From assembly GCA_016124585.1 (NCBI GenBank), contig WGNL01000004.1, positions 248,001-312,000 of the forward strand: a DNA stretch of 64,000 bases, in the 5' to 3' direction. The DNA is from Bacteroidota bacterium (GTDB taxonomy: Bacteria; Bacteroidota; Bacteroidia; Chitinophagales; Saprospiraceae). The notes beneath the pieces are model-generated. The model saw only the letters and a list, made by a program, of their open reading frames with translations. It made no database searches and was not told the DNA's origin. Below, piece by piece: positions 27,996-37,403 of this stretch. The stretch's first letter is position 1. Every line of letters starts with the position of its first letter. The translations under genes and the position numbers were made by a program.

Positions 27996-29555
27996 TCACT
28001 TTTGGGCAAACGCATACACAGCCCTTGCAACATTTTGGCCATCCATTGCTGCTGAAATAATTCCACCAGCATAGCCTGCGCCTTCGCCCGCAGGGAACAA
28101 ACCCTCCACTTCTACGTGCATGTAGGTTTCTTTGTTTCTTGGAATCTTGACTGGCGAACTTGTTCTGCTTTCTGTCGCTATCACATTGGCTTCTTCGGTA
28201 AAATAGCCTTTCATTTTACGACCAAACTCCAGTATCCCTTTTTTTAGTTTTCCATAAACAAAAGTGGGGAGCAGTTCATGCAGCGGTGCTTCAAATAGTC
28301 CGGGGATATAGGAACTCCCTGGAAGATTCTTCGATGTTTTGCCAGCAACGAAATCAGTCATTCTTTGCCCAGGAGCCTGTTGGCCACCATTGCCAGCATT
28401 AAATATTGTTTGTTCTACTGACTTCTGGAATTCCATCGAAGTGAAAACACCATGTTTCGAAAACGCTTGCAGGTCATCCAGCTCAATTTGTACTACGGTG
28501 CCAGAATTTGCATAGGCAGAATCCCGCCTAGACATTGACATGCCATTCACTACAATTTCACCTGGTGCGGTTGCCGCTGGGACTACCAAACCTCCCGGGC
28601 ACATGCAGAATGAAAATACACCCCGTTGCCCAACTTGGCAAGCTAACCTGTAACTGGAAGCTGGTAAATTTGCATCCCTTTCTTCTTGACCATATTGGAT
28701 TTTGTCGATTAAGGATTGCGGATGCTCCACCCTTACCCCTAAGGCAAATGGCTTTGGCTCGATATGGATATTTTTTTTGTTTAAAAGTGTATAAATATCT
28801 CTTGCAGAGTGGCCAGTTGCTAGGATGACTGCTTCGCCTCGCCGCTCCGTTTTTTCATGGACAACGACACCTTTCATTTGGTTGTTTTCAACAATAAAAT
28901 CAGTAACCAAAGAATCAAAATGTACTTCGCCACCATAATGCTGGATAGTTTCACGAATATTTGAGACGATTTGGGGAAGCTTGTTGGAGCCAATGTGAGG
29001 ATGTGCATCAACCAATATTTCTGGGTCTGCCCCGTGTTCTACGAAAAGCTTGAGGGCTTTGTAAATATCGCCTCGTTTATGGGACCGGGTGTACAGCTTG
29101 CCATCCGAATATGTGCCTGCGCCACCTTCACCGAAGCAATAATTGGAGTTGGGGTTAACAATGCCAAACTGTTGGATATCCCTGAGGTCTCTTCTACGAC
29201 TCCTGACGTCCTTTCCACGGTCAAAAATCACTGGTTTGAGTCCAAGTTCAATTAATTCGAGCGCAGCAAAATATCCAGTTGGGCCTGCTCCAACGATAAT
29301 GATTTCTGGGGCATCACTTACCTGCTTAAATTGATCAATTAGGGCAGCTTCGGGCTCTTGTTTTTCGCCAATATAAACTTCCAGTTTAAGCTGAATGAAT
29401 GGTTGGCTGCCCCTAGCATCTATCGATTTGCGCAATACAATGACTTCATCAATAGCAGATGGCTTAATTTGGCAAAGCTCGGAAGCCCTTTTGTGTATTG
29501 CTTTTTCATCAGCGGCTTCGGATGGTGATAATTTTATTTCAATAGTCTGACGCAT
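27996..29555 (-). CDS. FAD-dependent dehydrogenase (COG2509-type)
   Basis: A 519-residue flavoprotein. A roughly 80-residue N-terminal domain precedes the dinucleotide fold EIIIVGAGPTGYFAALEL (GxGxxG at 89-94). FGEGGAGTYSDGKLYTR, HIGSNKLPQIVSNIRETI and CPGGLVVPAATAPGEIVVNGMS are characteristic of the uncharacterised NAD(P)/FAD dehydrogenase family COG2509. The C-terminus GLFPAGEGAGYAGGIISAAMDG closes the FAD site. The substrate is unknown; the family is widespread and cytoplasmic. The gene is followed after 43 bases by the TMTC-like gene, with no evident functional link. Confidence 0.88.
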   Translation of the reverse strand: MRQTIEIKLSPSEAADEKAIHKRASELCQIKPSAIDEVIVLRKSIDARGSQPFIQLKLEVYIGEKQEPEAALIDQFKQVSDAPEIIIVGAGPTGYFAALELIELGLKPVIFDRGKDVRSRRRDLRDIQQFGIVNPNSNYCFGEGGAGTYSDGKLYTRSHKRGDIYKALKLFVEHGADPEILVDAHPHIGSNKLPQIVSNIRETIQHYGGEVHFDSLVTDFIVENNQMKGVVVHEKTERRGEAVILATGHSARDIYTLLNKKNIHIEPKPFALGVRVEHPQSLIDKIQYGQEERDANLPASSYRLACQVGQRGVFSFCMCPGGLVVPAATAPGEIVVNGMSMSRRDSAYANSGTVVQIELDDLQAFSKHGVFTSMEFQKSVEQTIFNAGNGGQQAPGQRMTDFVAGKTSKNLPGSSYIPGLFEAPLHELLPTFVYGKLKKGILEFGRKMKGYFTEEANVIATESRTSSPVKIPRNKETYMHVEVEGLFPAGEGAGYAGGIISAAMDGQNVARAVYAFAQK

Positions 29556-29630
29556 GGTGCGTCAAAGGTGGTGAGATATTGCGGAATTGAAAAACACTTT
29601 CAGAGTTGGTAGCATTATTAGCTTGTTGAT

Positions 29631-30065
29631 TCAGTTTTTGGGTTCATCTAATACAATCGTTTTCTCGTCCTTGATGACATATTTTTCTGGGATATAAATC
29701 TTTGTTTCAATCTCTTCGGTGCTTGTGACACCAGATTTCGAGCGTAATGTGGCACGCTTCATATCATGACTAAAAAGTCGGAGAATACCATTATTGGTTG
29801 TGTCTTCTTCAATTAAATACCGTTGGTCCTTTTCTACGAAATGCTTCAGAATAGAAGCAGAGCTATTGAAAAGCTGAATTTTTGTTTCCACCAAAATATT
29901 GTTACCCGCCCAAGGTACTAGCGTATAAGTCCCGTAGAGGTCGAATTGAACTGTAGATTTGTCATTCAATTCAAAAGTTTGGTGTATGGTTTTTTCAAGT
30001 TGACCAAAACATGTTAAAGTAAACAAAAGTAAAGTGCAAATCAGCGTTAATTGCTTGTATTTCAT
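29631..30065 (-). CDS. Secreted hypothetical protein, paralogue of the upstream gene
   Basis: A 144-residue protein with a clear signal peptide (MKYKQLTLICTLLLFTLTCFGQ). The mature part (FELNDKSTVQFDLYGTYTLVPWAGNNILVETKIQL) lines up with the neighbouring 147-residue protein in the same order: FDL, WxxN/E, then a conserved SxSILKHFVEKDQRYL segment. The beta-rich pattern recalls DUF4097-type putative adhesins, but I cannot confirm this. It is separated from its paralogue by a bidirectional hairpin, so the two are probably transcribed apart. Function unknown. Confidence 0.7.
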   Translation of the reverse strand: MKYKQLTLICTLLLFTLTCFGQLEKTIHQTFELNDKSTVQFDLYGTYTLVPWAGNNILVETKIQLFNSSASILKHFVEKDQRYLIEEDTTNNGILRLFSHDMKRATLRSKSGVTSTEEIETKIYIPEKYVIKDEKTIVLDEPKN

Positions 30066-30115
30066 TGATTGTCAATTACTTGGAAAAATGTATTTGAATT
30101 TGGTAGAATAAAAAA

Positions 30116-30155
30116 GGGTACAACGCCCTAAAAACGTCGTACCCTGTTTTTTTGT
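30116..30155 (-). terminator. Rho-independent terminator, probably bidirectional
   Basis: GGGTACAACG at 30116-30125 pairs with CGTCGTACCC at 30135-30144 with one mismatch. An A-run precedes it and a T-run follows, so it can end transcription on both strands. It directly follows the stop of the reverse-strand gene at 30167. Confidence 0.8.
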
Positions 30156-30166
30156 TTTATACAACC

Positions 30167-30610
30167 TCAAAAGGAAGATTTTGAAGTTTCATTTAATCCT
30201 ATTGAGTCAATATTTTTGGTTGAAATTTCCATGTTTTCAGGAGCGAAAACTTCGTAAGAAATTGACTCACCAAGCAACTGTCCGCTTCCCAGCTTTATTT
30301 GGCGCTCCAAACCTGGTGCTACAATACTATAAACACCATTTGCATCCTTTGTATTCAAATTATAACGTCCAGCGGTAACAAGTGATTTGAGCATTGTTTC
30401 ACTGCCATTTTGCAGGGTAATGGTCATCTGAATGCGCATTTGCGGTTCGTTCCAAGTCGTAACTTTCACATCACCATCCAAGTCTAAAAAAATAGCTGAC
30501 TGTCCGCTAAGGTTAAAAGACTTGACCAGCGTTTTTTCTGCGTGTTGCGCTTTGATGGGTGCAACTGTAAGTAAGAGCGGTAAAAGTAAGAAAGACATTC
30601 TGGTTTTCAT
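30167..30610 (-). CDS. Secreted hypothetical protein, paralogue of the downstream gene
   Basis: A 147-residue protein with a signal peptide (MKTRMSFLLLPLLLTVAPIKAQ). The mature part NLSGQSAIFLDLDGDVKVTTW and MTITLQNGSETMLKSL is related to the protein at 29631-30065. Both look like small beta-rich secreted domains of the DUF4097 kind, with low certainty. A GAGGTC-type Shine-Dalgarno sequence (AGGAGGTC) lies a few bases before the ATG on the reverse strand, stronger than is usual in this window. Role unknown; probably an extracytoplasmic protein. Confidence 0.7.
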   Translation of the reverse strand: MKTRMSFLLLPLLLTVAPIKAQHAEKTLVKSFNLSGQSAIFLDLDGDVKVTTWNEPQMRIQMTITLQNGSETMLKSLVTAGRYNLNTKDANGVYSIVAPGLERQIKLGSGQLLGESISYEVFAPENMEISTKNIDSIGLNETSKSSF

Positions 30611-30822
30611 AAGACCTCCTTTATTTTATTGGGTAAAAGTAATCAAAGTAAAAATGAAAATCAAGTGAAATTTCATTTTATGAACCAGTTTGTTCGGTTT
30701 GTGCAAATTTTTTGTCTATCCTTTGAATACTGAGTTTACAATCTCAAAATGTTTTTCAAGAGGATATTGTTCAGTATTAATGACGCAATACTTCCTCAAT
30801 TAGTTGGGCATAAATAAAAAAA

Positions 30823-30850
30823 AGCCCCTGGAAAGTGTAAACCAGGAGCT
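30823..30850 (-). terminator. Rho-independent terminator of the barrel protein gene
   Basis: On the reverse strand AGCTCCTGG and CCAGGGGCT form a 9-base stem with one G-U pair and a 10-base loop, followed by eight T. It lies 30 bases after the stop of the gene at 30881. Confidence 0.88.
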
Positions 30851-30880
30851 TAGTTTGATTTTTGTTCAACATTCCAAACT

Positions 30881-31468
30881 TTAAATCCTAACAGTGATCC
30901 CAAGATTTGCAATGGAGATTCCGTAGCCAATCTCCCCGTAAATGCTAATTCTTTTTGCAAGTTTTACAGTAGTTCCCAAAAATGCGGAATAAGTAACCTT
31001 GCCTTTTTTCTCATTTGGATCGAATGGAGTGGGCGCATCAGAAGCCCTGATAACCAAGGCTTTTGTTCCACTTTTGTATTCTTTTACATCTGCATAATTG
31101 TATCCAATCATACTGCCACCGTAGCCTTGGATTCTTTCCGTGAAATCCCTTTTCAATTCAGCACGAATCCCAAAAACACTAGTTTTGTTGGTGATGTAGG
31201 AATCAAAGCCATCAGTAAAAAGGGATGATTTTGCTTCTGTATTCGAATATCCAAAGAAAGCACCCAAGCTGAAGTTCTTTGTGACGTCAATGCCTAATTT
31301 AACAGACATCGGCAAAAACTTAGCGCCTTCTCCGGCCTTGTAGTATGTAGGGAAAAGCCCTACGCCTGTGCTAACTGTGAATCTGCTGGGGGTGGAAGAT
31401 TGTGCGTAAATGGAGGATGTGTTCGAGAGTGCCCCACAGAGAAGGAGGGCTACTAAAAGCCTTTTCAT
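30881..31468 (-). CDS. Outer-membrane beta-barrel protein
   Basis: A 195-residue protein with a signal peptide (MKRLLVALLLCGALSNTSSIYAQ). The rest alternates polar and aromatic residues in beta-strand pattern, with segments like FTVSTGVGLFPTYYKA, VKLGIDVTKNFSLGAFFGYS and ISIYGEIGYGISIANLGITVRI, ending in an amphipathic strand as expected of an outer-membrane barrel (about eight strands). It resembles OmpW/PorT-type small barrels of Bacteroidota. It is a single gene with its own terminator. Ligand or function unknown. Confidence 0.8.
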   Translation of the reverse strand: MKRLLVALLLCGALSNTSSIYAQSSTPSRFTVSTGVGLFPTYYKAGEGAKFLPMSVKLGIDVTKNFSLGAFFGYSNTEAKSSLFTDGFDSYITNKTSVFGIRAELKRDFTERIQGYGGSMIGYNYADVKEYKSGTKALVIRASDAPTPFDPNEKKGKVTYSAFLGTTVKLAKRISIYGEIGYGISIANLGITVRI

Positions 31469-31750
31469 AGTTTAAGTTTTTGTAGAAATAATAGTGGATA
31501 TTACATGAAGGAGGGAGCTTTTGCAATGGCAAGGTTCGTGCCATATCGTAAATCCTGAATATGAATCTATAAAATTTATAGTAAAAAATTGAGAAAAAAT
31601 AAGATTTTTTAAGAATTATGTTTTGAAATAGTAGAAAATGTGTGTAAAAATTAGGCGGGCCCGCTTTAGTGCAATTGAAAAAAAATTAACGGTTGGCATT
31701 TCTAGATGTCTGCTAATTGACATGTAGAGTGTTCTTTAAGATTTTAAATG
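31469..31750. other. Intergenic region, no gene recognised
   Basis: An AT-rich stretch between the barrel gene and the terminator-like hairpin of the T9SS surface protein gene. A short palindrome, CTATAAA-A-TTTATAG, lies at 31567-31581 and may belong to the promoter region of the reverse-strand barrel gene. No coding frame or RNA gene is evident. Confidence 0.5.
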
Positions 31751-31788
31751 ACAAAGCCCTTGACGACTTGAGTCGTCAAGGGCTTTGT
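31751..31788 (-). terminator. 18-base perfect inverted repeat, probable terminator
   Basis: ACAAAGCCCTTGACGACT (31751-31768) and its exact complement (31771-31788) are separated by two bases. It lies 18 bases after the stop of the 1493-residue protein gene. No long T-run follows, but the stem is very stable and would halt or stabilise the transcript end. Confidence 0.7.
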
Positions 31789-31805
31789 ACCATTGTTGAA
31801 AAGCG

Positions 31806-34800
31806 TCACCTCAATAATGTCACATCGCCTGTTTTTACAAACTTAGTTCCATCCGGTCGTTTCACAATTACTTTGTAAATGTAGACATCCGAGGCTGCTG
31901 CTTCTCCCTTTTGTTTTCCATCCCAGCCCTCGTTGCTGTTTTTTTCTTCAAAAACCTTTTGCCCCCAACGGTTCCAAATTGTCATGGATAACACTTCAAC
32001 ATTTTCACCAAGTATCGCTACCCTGAATCTTTCGTTATCATCATCGTTGTTAGGTGAAAAAACATTTGGAATGTCAAACATGGATTCCAAAACCTCGAAG
32101 GATATGAAATCTGTACTGGTGCATCCTAACGCATCGCTTACAGTTACAAAAATGGAATCCATTGGAATATTGTACAAAACAAAATTGGCAGTATCTGAGG
32201 TACTTCCATTCGTCCAAACATAACTTACAACTGGTCCCGAAACATTCGTTTCTAAGTTTAATACCGTGCCCTGATAATAAGCGCTCGTATCAGTGGGTAA
32301 AATCTCAACGGATATTGCCGGGGTTAATTCAACAGTTACATTACCAGTCAAAGTGTCGCCACAATGATTGGTATAGGTTACCAAAAATGTGTTCAACCCA
32401 ACATCCAGCATGGCATCTGACTGCTGAGAGTTGGAACCATTTGACCATTCGTAATTCCCCCCAGGTTCACCAGCATCAGCAAATAATTGGATAGAGTTCA
32501 GACCGCAAACAATTGTATCATTTGAAACAGTCAGCGTTGGGTTGTTGCTGACAGCAATCATCACTTGAAAAGTGGCTGGCGGACAAGTCCCATTATCAAC
32601 AATCACAGAATAGGTTGTGTTTTGAGCTGGATTGACAATCGGATTTGGCTCTGTGCTGTTGAAATTTGGGTCGTCAGGTGATGACCAGGTATAGTTCCAG
32701 TTCCCTTGTCCGGATTGATTCAAGCCTACGGATTCCCCTGGACAAACCACTTCAGTAGGGGCTTGAATAAATGGTTGTGGTACTACCTCAACCGAAACCG
32801 AGCCGCCAACTGGGCAGCCTTCATACTCACCAGTGACTATATAATTGGTTGATTCTGAAGGGCTTGCATTGGGATTTGGGCAGTCAGTACAGCTTAATCC
32901 ATCCGTAGGTTCCCAACTAAATTCAACTGGCACTGGTGAAGTAGCTGTCAATTGCACAGCACTGCCTTGGCATATCACAGGTTGGTCAGGGGTAACTTGT
33001 ATCGATGAGGCGCTGATTACTGTAACGGTAGCCGAATCAATTGCACTGCAAAAACCATTGGTAGAAGACCGGTAGTAGGTAGTCGTTTCAATGGGTTGAA
33101 CGACCATATTGTAAAACGAGTCTGGTGTTAATTGCCCATCACCCATCCACTGGAATTCAATGAGGGAGAAATCGCCGGGTTCATAAATGGGTGATGTAAG
33201 TAGAACCTGCTCACCTTGGCAAATTGTAGTATCTGATGGCAAAATTGATAGATTCCAGGGCAAGGAGTCTACACCTATATACATGGTATCAAATCGGATG
33301 CAACCAGCTGTCTCAACACTTGCAATATAGCTAGTGGCTGTTTGTGGCGTAGCCACAACATTGAGGCCTGTATTGACATCGAGCGAGCCATCGTTGGGCG
33401 TCCAAGTCACATTTGTGCCAACTGGAACAACAGTAGCAGAAATCGGCACACTCACCCCTTTACAAATTGGAATTGTATCTGCCGCTAGAATATCAATTGA
33501 AATTGGCGTAACTGTAACATTTACTGATTCTTGAACTTCACACCCAATACGGGTGGCTGTCAGCGTGTAGCTGGTGGTCTGGGTTGGTGTCGAAACCGGG
33601 TTAGCAATATTGGCATTGCTTAAATCTATAGATGGTGTCCACTGATACACTACACCAGGCTCAGGTGTGGTATTTCCTAGAACCAGAGATTGTCCTTGAC
33701 AAATTAATGTATCGTTAGCGGTATTCAATATTGGCAAAGCAGATACAGTGACAGTTAAACTATCAAATGAAGACAATGGACAAACCCCATTGTTTGCAGT
33801 CAAATAATATGTCGTTGTTTCAGTTGGTGTCACACTTGGGTCTGAGGACGATGAAACAAAACCAACAGGGTCTGATGCCCATGCATAGGTAACCCCAGGA
33901 GATGCTGGGCCTCCTAGATTGACGGTTTCACCAAGACAAATGCTTTGGTCATCACTGATTTGAAAACTAGGGGCAGCACTTGGCAAGACCGTTAAAATCA
34001 TTTCATCATTAAACGAACAAGTTGGGCCTGTCACTGTCACTTGCAAAGCAAACGTACCTGCTTGGGTGGCAGTGACGACTGGATCGGGGCAATCATTGCA
34101 ACTTAAAAATCCTTGTGGGGCATTCCAGGCATAATCCACATTGGCAAAATTGGATCCTGCTACAATCTGAATATCCTCACCTAAGCAAACAGTAACATCT
34201 GGTCCAGCATCTACCTGCAACAGACCAACTTCTATGTCCAATGTATCTGCATTGCAAAGACTATTGATGGCAACGTGGTAGGTGGTCGTTTGGGAAACAG
34301 TCGCAACTGGATTTGGACAATAAACACAACTTAAACCATCCGCCGGAAACCACTGATAAACTTCGCCTCCTGTGGCTAACAATTGGGCTGATTCTCCAGG
34401 GCAAAGCGCTGTGTCCTGCGACACGGCGAAATTGTTGCCATCGTTGTCGAGGACACCTGGACTTGTATTGCCAAAATCTATGGACACAGCACCACTTGTT
34501 ATCTGCCCCCCCCAATCATTTATCAAGACCACATAATATTCACCAGTTAGTACTGGAATGGTTGAGACAAAATCGTCTCCAATTGCAGTTTCACATGTAT
34601 CTGTAACCGGAGTATTCAGGATTGGGTGAATATCCGCCAGTCCAGTTGGGTCAGCGCCAGCGGCATAGGAGCTGCGAATCGGCTGGTTTTGAAAAGCAAA
34701 ATCACACAGGTCATCCACATTGGTGACTGGGCCCCAAACTTCAAAATCTATATCAGAAGCTTCGGCTGGATTGGTTGCCTGCATGGTAAACCCAAAATTT

Positions 34801-36287
34801 CCATCTTCTTGTGCTTGGAAAAAGAACCAAGTAAAATTGGGTGTGAAAAATCCCCAACAACCGTCGTTGACGCCATCCTGAATTACACTAGCATCACCTT
34901 GCCCTGGTGCCACACTTACGATGGCAGGCAAATCCCCACAGCCGTTTAGCCCAATGGCATCTTCACATGCTGCCGCTGAGGGCAGAACAATTGGACATGT
35001 AACTTGAGTAACTTCAATATTGAAAGGGGTGCATGAATTGGGATTGTCCACTACAATGTAGTAGGTGCCGGGTAACTCCAAAAACGCACCGTTGATACTT
35101 GGGTTTGCCTGACCGCTGTTGCCTCCAACAATGGCGATGCAATCATTGGCCATATTTGGACAATTGTCAAAAATGCCGACAGCAGTGGCATTGTTGGTAC
35201 CTGTCAGATTTACCCCAATGCATTCATCTCCGGGTGAAGTATAAGTAAATACAACGTCTTCCCCTTGAAGCCAATCGTTGTCATTACAAGGGCTATTGTT
35301 GACGGCATTTGCGGCATTGCAGGTTGTCAAATCATTGGCTACGTAAGGTAAGCTACCAATGACGGTGGGGTTTGCACAGGTACTAGGTGGTGGAACCGTG
35401 CAAGTATCCGGTGAGCATTGCCAAGTCAATTCAAACCCAGTATCGTTGATAGAACCGTCTGAAGTAAATTGGAACGTGACACATTGACCGTAAACTTGAA
35501 GTTGAACATTGGAGCCAAATCCGTTCAAACTGGTGAGCATGGGGGCATTGGTGTCATCACCGATAAAAATGTTGAGATAATCAAAATCCTCTTCGGTGGA
35601 AAACTCTTGAATATCAACAAAAATACATTGGGTGAAATCCTGTGGACAAACTGTAAAGCTGTTATTCTCGCCACTTGAGTAATCTCCTGTTGGGCCACCG
35701 GAATCGTACAAGGTTCCAGCACAAGCTGATGTGAATGTCTCGTCGCCCATATTGAATATCGGTATGTATTCGGCAATGCAGAACACAAAATCACCCCAAT
35801 TGGGAGAACCAGTAGCTGACCAATCATTTACCCTGATAAAATAAGGTAGCCCAGGGGTTAGTCCAAGCAGATCAATTTCGACCAAATCTTCTCCAAACGC
35901 TGAAGTGGCACAATTCAATTCTTGTAATCCATCCAATTCACAATCTCCCCTGTAAATCGCCATTTGTGGCTGATGGATTGTTCCATTTGGGCCATCCACC
36001 CCTGTTACAGTAATCGTAAAATCAACTACACTTCCATCTGGTGGCACAGTGAACATAAACCACACATCCCGGTCGATTATCCCGTTGGTATAGCAACTTG
36101 GGATATTGTCAGATGGTGATGAAAAAACGACAGACTGGGTTGCATTTACGTTATTGAACGTGTCCAGGATGGGGCAAATAGGAGCGATGCCAAAATCAAT
36201 AATTCCAGCACAATCATCATTTGCTGGTTGGGCAAAAGCGTAAGTGAAAGAGAAAAGTAATACAAAGAGGGTCAACGATTTTTTCAT
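31806..36287 (-). CDS. T9SS type B surface protein with Ig/PKD-like repeats
   Basis: A 1493-residue secreted protein. A signal peptide (MKKSLTLFVLLFSFTYAFA) is followed by a CUB-like region (NNSFTVCPQDFTQCIFVDI to DTGFELTWQC, about residues 195-290) and bacterial pre-peptidase-like segments. About nine Ig/PKD-like repeats then run from residue 640 to 1390, several with paired cysteines (GLSCVYCPNP, FLSCNDCPDP, GLSCTDCPNP). The C-terminus, from IPNVFSPNNDDDNERFRV to VKTGDVTLLR, is the gliding-motility-associated (type B) sorting domain. It should be exported by the type IX system and attached to the surface, perhaps as an adhesin or a structural protein. Confidence 0.92.
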   Translation of the reverse strand: MKKSLTLFVLLFSFTYAFAQPANDDCAGIIDFGIAPICPILDTFNNVNATQSVVFSSPSDNIPSCYTNGIIDRDVWFMFTVPPDGSVVDFTITVTGVDGPNGTIHQPQMAIYRGDCELDGLQELNCATSAFGEDLVEIDLLGLTPGLPYFIRVNDWSATGSPNWGDFVFCIAEYIPIFNMGDETFTSACAGTLYDSGGPTGDYSSGENNSFTVCPQDFTQCIFVDIQEFSTEEDFDYLNIFIGDDTNAPMLTSLNGFGSNVQLQVYGQCVTFQFTSDGSINDTGFELTWQCSPDTCTVPPPSTCANPTVIGSLPYVANDLTTCNAANAVNNSPCNDNDWLQGEDVVFTYTSPGDECIGVNLTGTNNATAVGIFDNCPNMANDCIAIVGGNSGQANPSINGAFLELPGTYYIVVDNPNSCTPFNIEVTQVTCPIVLPSAAACEDAIGLNGCGDLPAIVSVAPGQGDASVIQDGVNDGCWGFFTPNFTWFFFQAQEDGNFGFTMQATNPAEASDIDFEVWGPVTNVDDLCDFAFQNQPIRSSYAAGADPTGLADIHPILNTPVTDTCETAIGDDFVSTIPVLTGEYYVVLINDWGGQITSGAVSIDFGNTSPGVLDNDGNNFAVSQDTALCPGESAQLLATGGEVYQWFPADGLSCVYCPNPVATVSQTTTYHVAINSLCNADTLDIEVGLLQVDAGPDVTVCLGEDIQIVAGSNFANVDYAWNAPQGFLSCNDCPDPVVTATQAGTFALQVTVTGPTCSFNDEMILTVLPSAAPSFQISDDQSICLGETVNLGGPASPGVTYAWASDPVGFVSSSSDPSVTPTETTTYYLTANNGVCPLSSFDSLTVTVSALPILNTANDTLICQGQSLVLGNTTPEPGVVYQWTPSIDLSNANIANPVSTPTQTTSYTLTATRIGCEVQESVNVTVTPISIDILAADTIPICKGVSVPISATVVPVGTNVTWTPNDGSLDVNTGLNVVATPQTATSYIASVETAGCIRFDTMYIGVDSLPWNLSILPSDTTICQGEQVLLTSPIYEPGDFSLIEFQWMGDGQLTPDSFYNMVVQPIETTTYYRSSTNGFCSAIDSATVTVISASSIQVTPDQPVICQGSAVQLTATSPVPVEFSWEPTDGLSCTDCPNPNASPSESTNYIVTGEYEGCPVGGSVSVEVVPQPFIQAPTEVVCPGESVGLNQSGQGNWNYTWSSPDDPNFNSTEPNPIVNPAQNTTYSVIVDNGTCPPATFQVMIAVSNNPTLTVSNDTIVCGLNSIQLFADAGEPGGNYEWSNGSNSQQSDAMLDVGLNTFLVTYTNHCGDTLTGNVTVELTPAISVEILPTDTSAYYQGTVLNLETNVSGPVVSYVWTNGSTSDTANFVLYNIPMDSIFVTVSDALGCTSTDFISFEVLESMFDIPNVFSPNNDDDNERFRVAILGENVEVLSMTIWNRWGQKVFEEKNSNEGWDGKQKGEAAASDVYIYKVIVKRPDGTKFVKTGDVTLLR

Positions 36288-36478
36288 GCTTGTTGCTAGA
36301 ATTTATAGAATGGTGTTGGAAAAAGGATGATCGCAAAAACGGATGTGGGCTGGATTGAGTTGGCCAAAAATAGGCATGTTTTTCAGATTTTCTGGATGCC
36401 GAAGTTAAAAATTGCCATTTGGGGGACATTCCCAATTTTTGGCCTTCCTTTGCTCTGCCGTTTCATAAACTTCCTGTC

Positions 36479-37249
36479 ATGTTTTTTATCCTGTCAAAAA
36501 TCCTGTTCATTTTCATCCAGCCCATCAACTGGGTCATTGGATTGATGGTATTTGCACTTTTTACCAAAAAGGAGATATGGAAAAAACGGGCATTGATATT
36601 GGCGACCATCTTTGCAATTTTTTTTACGAACCGTCTGATTTTCAACCAGTTCGCCAAAATGTGGGAACTAAAGACCATCACTGCTGACCAAATCCTGCAA
36701 CCCTATGATATTGGAATTCTGCTCGGAGGCTACTCCAACAGCCAAATCCGTCCGAACCACGATCGCTTCAATTTCAGCACCCGTGCTAACCGCTTTTTGA
36801 ATGCCTTTGAACTATACAAAACTGGAAAGGTGCGGCGACTACTGCTGACGGGTGGTTCTGGCGACATTCTACAAAAGAACCCGAGCGAAGCCGTCGAAAT
36901 GCAAAAATTTTTGATTCGCCTTGGAGTTCCTGAGCATGATATCATCGTGGAAGGCATGTCGAGGAACACATGGGAAAACGCTGTTTTTACAAAGCAAATC
37001 CTTGAGGGAGAATATCCCAATGCAAGGTGCCTGCTTATCACTTCGGCTTGGCATATGCGCCGCTCGATTGCTTGCTATCGCAAAGCTGAGGTCAAATTCA
37101 CCCCATTTAGCGTTGATTTTGTGTCAGAAAGGGACCGGTGGGCACCAGAAAACAGCATTATTCCTGACAGGATGGGATTTTATCTTTGGGAAATGCTTAT
37201 TAAGGAGTGGGTGGGATGCGTGATGTACAAGTTGCAAGGATACAATTAA
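36479..37249 (+). CDS. YdcF/ElyC-like protein (DUF218)
   Basis: About 256 residues from the ATG at 36479. Two N-terminal hydrophobic helices (FFILSKILFIFIQPINWVIGL and the following one near residue 40) anchor it in the inner membrane. The DUF218 domain has DIGILLGGYSN, LFELYKTGKVRRLLLTGGSG-like order, SRNTWENAV and LLITSAWHMRRSIACYRKA, as in YdcF, SanA and ElyC. These proteins act in envelope integrity, but the reaction is not known. An earlier in-frame ATG at 36419 adds a non-conserved segment and is not preferred. It is divergent from the T9SS gene. Confidence 0.87.
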   Translation: MFFILSKILFIFIQPINWVIGLMVFALFTKKEIWKKRALILATIFAIFFTNRLIFNQFAKMWELKTITADQILQPYDIGILLGGYSNSQIRPNHDRFNFSTRANRFLNAFELYKTGKVRRLLLTGGSGDILQKNPSEAVEMQKFLIRLGVPEHDIIVEGMSRNTWENAVFTKQILEGEYPNARCLLITSAWHMRRSIACYRKAEVKFTPFSVDFVSERDRWAPENSIIPDRMGFYLWEMLIKEWVGCVMYKLQGYN

Positions 37250-37255
37250 GCGGGG

Positions 37256-37403
37256 CAGTAACACGGTCTGCTTGACCATGCTTCAGAAATACCTTAACAC
37301 AATTCAACTTTAGTCTCTGCGCTTCTAATGTAAGTAGGTAAGTGATTTCGGGGAGTCACTCAGTTTTCAGTTGTAAAGCACGGTCTGGCAGACCGTGTTA
37401 CTG
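37256..37403. repeat. 16-base inverted repeats bounding a 148-base element
   Basis: CAGTAACACGGTCTGC at 37256-37271 and its exact complement at 37388-37403 face each other. The right arm overlaps a local palindrome (CGGTCTG-G-CAGACCG) and contains the stop codon of the truncated hemoglobin gene. There is no coding frame inside. It looks like a small dispersed repeat or miniature element; no target duplication was identified. Confidence 0.65.

Noticed and set aside
27953-28072. N-terminal extension of the TMTC-like protein
   Set aside because: It overlaps the end of the flavoprotein gene and reads as non-conserved sequence; MSKRKIQ at 27952 is a better start.
37256-37403. Complete insertion sequence
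   Set aside because: Far too short and without a transposase frame; recorded only as a repeat element.
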